This document shows positions 61,670 through 64,000 of a stretch of 64,000 nucleotides of DNA, piece by piece. The translations under genes and the position numbers were made by a program. Source of the stretch: Arthrobacter oryzae (GTDB lineage: Bacteria; Actinomycetota; Actinomycetes; Actinomycetales; Micrococcaceae); NCBI RefSeq assembly GCF_003634095.1, contig NZ_RBIR01000003.1, positions 186,001 to 250,000 of the forward strand. Direction: 5' to 3'. Each line of letters starts with the position of its first letter. The first letter of the stretch is position 1. Under the pieces are notes generated by a model. It saw only the letters and a program-made list of their open reading frames with translations. It did not search any database and was not told the origin of the DNA.

Positions 61670-62583
61670 TGCGCGGCGCCGTCGTCGAAGACCGACTTCG
61701 TCACTTCATCGGCGGCGGCAATGACCTCCACAGGGGCCTGGCCCATGGCCACGCCCCGGCGCGCCCAAGTCAGCATTTCGATGTCGTTGCGGCCGTCGCC
61801 GACGGCGACCGTGCGGTGCGCCTCGATGCTGAGCCGGTCGCGGAGGTGCTCCAGCGCGCTGGCCTTCGTGACACCGGCGGCGGCAATATCCAGCCATGCC
61901 GTCCAGCCCACCGAATATGTCACGCCGGCGAGCCCGATGTGGCGGATCGCGGCGTTGAATTCCTCGGGGGTGTTCTCCGAGCTGAAGACCACCACGCGCA
62001 CGGCGACGGCCTCCAGCATGGTCTGGAAGTCCACGCCGACGGCCTCGACGCCGAAGCTCGCATCCTGGAAGCGTTCCGTGGACAGGAAGTTGCCGTCCGC
62101 GTCCTCGAGGGCGTACTTGGCCGAGGGCAGCCGCTTGCGCAAGGCGCGCAGGGCCGGCCCGGGGTCGAAGGTTGCCTTATGCAGGATCTCGTAGCCGTCG
62201 GGCAGTCCGGAGTCGACGCGCAGGATCACGCCGCCGTTGGAGCACACGGCGTAGCCGTTCTCGATCCCGATGTGCTCGATCACCGGCAGCGTGGCGTTTA
62301 GGGAACGGCCCGTGGCGATCATGACGTGGTGGCCGGCGGCCACGACGGCCTGGGCGGCCTCGCGGACAGTTACCGACATGTGGCCGTCGTGGTCCACGAG
62401 AGTACCGTCGACGTCCAGGGCGATCATCAGCTGACTGCCGGCGCCGTTGCTGACGCTCTGGATCCGGGTGGTTTGGATGTGGGCCTCGGCGGTCCGAGCT
62501 GCGGTGTTTTCAGTCATGTTGTTCTGGTTTGTGCTGCGCCGGTCATCGTTGCCGGCGACTGAGGATTCAGTCATGGTTGTCAT
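61648..62583 (-). CDS. HAD-superfamily phosphatase, Cof type
   Basis: A 311-residue HAD hydrolase. Motif I is MIALDVDGTLVDHDG, motif II MIATGRSLN, motif III has the Lys in GVTKASALEHL, and motif IV is VAVGDGRNDIEMLTWA; the C2B cap lies between. The first 50 residues are Ser/Asn/Thr-rich and poorly conserved in type, so a later ATG (62574 or 62517) may be the true start. Cof-type enzymes dephosphorylate sugar phosphates or nucleotides; the substrate is unknown. It lies downstream of serS on the same strand. Confidence 0.9.
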   Translation of the reverse strand: MTTMTESSVAGNDDRRSTNQNNMTENTAARTAEAHIQTTRIQSVSNGAGSQLMIALDVDGTLVDHDGHMSVTVREAAQAVVAAGHHVMIATGRSLNATLPVIEHIGIENGYAVCSNGGVILRVDSGLPDGYEILHKATFDPGPALRALRKRLPSAKYALEDADGNFLSTERFQDASFGVEAVGVDFQTMLEAVAVRVVVFSSENTPEEFNAAIRHIGLAGVTYSVGWTAWLDIAAAGVTKASALEHLRDRLSIEAHRTVAVGDGRNDIEMLTWARRGVAMGQAPVEVIAAADEVTKSVFDDGAAHVLRSLL

Positions 62584-62649
62584 CTCACAAGTAGAGCAGA
62601 GACCCCCGGCAGCCGCTAGGACTCACGCCACAGCTGTGCGTGAATTTGC

Positions 62650-62689
62650 GGTAAACACCAACACCCGGTCGGCGGTGTGAATGTTTACC
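62650..62689. promoter_or_regulatory. Imperfect inverted repeat between serS and the HAD gene
   Basis: GGTAAACA (62650-62657) and TGTTTACC (62682-62689), with ACACC/GGTGT inside, form a hairpin with small internal loops. It could be a terminator for serS or an operator for the HAD gene. No T-run follows. Confidence 0.45.
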
Positions 62690-62744
62690 CCGGCGGCCGC
62701 CAAGGACCTGGGCGGTGGTTAAAGGCGGTGGCTGCGAACCCGGG

Positions 62745-64000
62745 TCAGAGGACGGGGAGGACCGTCATGCCGCCCAGGTACTTCTGCAGGGCGGCCGGGA
62801 CGTTGACGGACCCATCAGGGTTTTGGTGGTGCTCCAGGATTGCCACGATCCAGCGGGTGGTGGCCAGGGTGCCGTTGAGCGTGGCCACGGCCCGGGTGCC
62901 CTTGGGCGCGCCGTCCTCGTTCAGGACACGTTCGCGGATGTTCAGGCGCCGGGCCTGGAAGGTGGTGCAGTTGGAGGTGGATGTCAGTTCCCGGTACGCA
63001 CCCTGGGTCGGGACCCAGGCCTCGCAGTCGAACTTCCGGGCCGCGGAGTTGCCCAGGTCCCCCGCCGCGGTGTCAATGACGCGGTACGGGATCTCGCACT
63101 TGGCCAGCATTTCCTCTTCCCATGCCAGCAGGCGGGCGTGCTCGGCGGCCGCCTCCTCAACCGTGGTGTAGATGAACATCTCGACCTTGTTGAACTGGTG
63201 GACCCGGATGATGCCGCGGGTGTCCTTGCCGTGCGAGCCGGCCTCGCGGCGGTAGCACGAGCTCTGGCCCGCGTAGCGGATGGGGCCGCCCGTTAGGTCC
63301 AGGATCTCGTCGGCGTGGTAGCCGGCGAGGGCCACTTCCGAGGTGCCCACGAGGTAGAGGTCGTCTTCGGCGAGACGGTAGATCTCGGCGTCGTGCTTGA
63401 CGTCAAAACCGGTGCCCTGCATGGTTTCCGGGCGGACCAGGGTGGGCGTGATCATGGGCACGAACCCGGCGTCGATGGCCTGCTCCATGGCCATCTGGAG
63501 CAGCGCCATTTCCAGCCGCGCGCCGACGCCACGCAGGAAGTAGAAGCGTGAACCGGAAACCTTCGCCCCGCGTTCCATGTCGATCGCCCCGATCAGCTCA
63601 CCGATCTCCAGGTGGTCCCGGGGCTCGAAGTCGGGGAATTCGCGCGGCGTGCCGACCGTCTTGAGGACCACGTAATCGTCCTCGCCGCCAGCCGGGACGC
63701 CGTCCTCAATCAGGTTGGGGATGGTCCGGAGCAGCTCTTCGTGGGCGCTCTGGGCGACGTCGGCCTCGGCCGACGCGGCCTTGACGGAGGCAGCCAAAAC
63801 CTTGACCTCGGCGAGGAGGGCCTGCTTCTCCTCGCCCTTGGCCTGCGCAACTTTCTTGCCGAACGCGTTCTGTTCCGCCCGCAGGTTCTCGAAGCGGATC
63901 AGCGCGGCGCGCCTGGCCGAGTCCGCAGCGATGATCGCGTCCACCGCGGCGTCATCGGCGCCGCGGGCGCGCTGGCTGGCACGGAACTTGTCCGGATTTT
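62745..64000 (-). CDS. serS: Seryl-tRNA synthetase (5' truncated)
   Basis: About 418 residues are visible; the frame continues off the right edge (first visible residues [13 protein letters not shown]). An N-terminal coiled-coil arm (residues with [16 protein letters not shown] and [17 protein letters not shown]) is followed by the class II core: [14 protein letters not shown], motif 2 [24 protein letters not shown] and motif 3 [22 protein letters not shown]. Only the first dozen or so codons are missing. Confidence 0.96.
   Translation of the reverse strand, partial: NPDKFRASQRARGADDAAVDAIIAADSARRAALIRFENLRAEQNAFGKKVAQAKGEEKQALLAEVKVLAASVKAASAEADVAQSAHEELLRTIPNLIEDGVPAGGEDDYVVLKTVGTPREFPDFEPRDHLEIGELIGAIDMERGAKVSGSRFYFLRGVGARLEMALLQMAMEQAIDAGFVPMITPTLVRPETMQGTGFDVKHDAEIYRLAEDDLYLVGTSEVALAGYHADEILDLTGGPIRYAGQSSCYRREAGSHGKDTRGIIRVHQFNKVEMFIYTTVEEAAAEHARLLAWEEEMLAKCEIPYRVIDTAAGDLGNSAARKFDCEAWVPTQGAYRELTSTSNCTTFQARRLNIRERVLNEDGAPKGTRAVATLNGTLATTRWIVAILEHHQNPDGSVNVPAALQKYLGGMTVLPVL

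Noticed and set aside
1..64000. CRISPR array, prophage, insertion sequence, integrase, rRNA
   Set aside because: No regularly spaced repeats, transposase or integrase motifs or rRNA-like sequence were seen on either strand.

Overview
The window is high-GC DNA from an actinobacterium, most likely Arthrobacter or Pseudarthrobacter (Micrococcaceae). Reasons: strong G/C use at third codon positions, frequent GTG and TTG starts, actinobacterial marker genes (lsr2, disA-radA, the DUF3180 and DUF2342 families, Streptomyces-type PHO boxes), and gene order. The stretch clpC - lsr2 - lysS - panC - DUF2520 - DUF3180 - folK/B/P/E - ftsH - hpt - tilS - DUF2342 zincin - dacB - ppa is, from memory, the same order as Mycobacterium tuberculosis Rv3596c-Rv3628, and radA, disA, an Rv3587c-like protein and mutY match the Rv3585-Rv3589 neighbourhood. 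No prophage, insertion sequence, CRISPR array or integrase was seen. Genus placement is inference.

Layout. 0-3.4 kb: a truncated lactonase-type beta-propeller gene, a protein kinase whose zinc-ribbon-like N-terminal part lies in another frame, a MarR regulator with repeated TAACTAG sites, and tRNA-Lys(TTT). 3.5-11 kb: phosphate uptake by a low-affinity PiT transporter with its DUF47 partner and by the high-affinity pstSCAB operon, which has a clear PHO box. 11-13.6 kb: a FUSC-type membrane protein and radA. 13.7-18.5 kb: a copper-resistance module (SHOCT protein, multicopper oxidase, CsoR-like operator, CopB-type ATPase, methyltransferase). 18.7-22.4 kb: acyl desaturase and its ferredoxin-type reductase, divergent from a PucR/CdaR regulator. 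22.4-29.6 kb: kinase-GAF fusion, prfC, disA, two exported or membrane hypothetical proteins, mutY. 29.6-32 kb: PTS-dependent dihydroxyacetone kinase dhaKLM.

32.6-36 kb: an ArgA-type acetyltransferase, an S9 peptidase and a Rieske lipoprotein. 36-60 kb: the conserved housekeeping block (clpC to ppa), in which two paralogous alpha/beta hydrolases flanking tdk, and an MFS exporter, sit between lysS and panC. 60-64 kb: a DUF429 protein, a winged-helix protein, a HAD phosphatase and serS, which runs off the right edge.

The main non-coding signals are: (1) a compact cloverleaf-like inverted-repeat element at about 4.29-4.38 kb; (2) three copies (43.8, 45.5, 60.0 kb) of a palindromic element with a constant GCGGGGTCA/TGACCCCGC outer stem and a variable inner stem that stays paired; (3) a PHO box upstream of pstS; (4) a perfect CsoR-type palindrome upstream of copB; (5) the MarR-site repeats. 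No complete new multi-gene system is evident. The best candidates for something undescribed are the structured element, the covarying palindrome family and the kinase frame junction.
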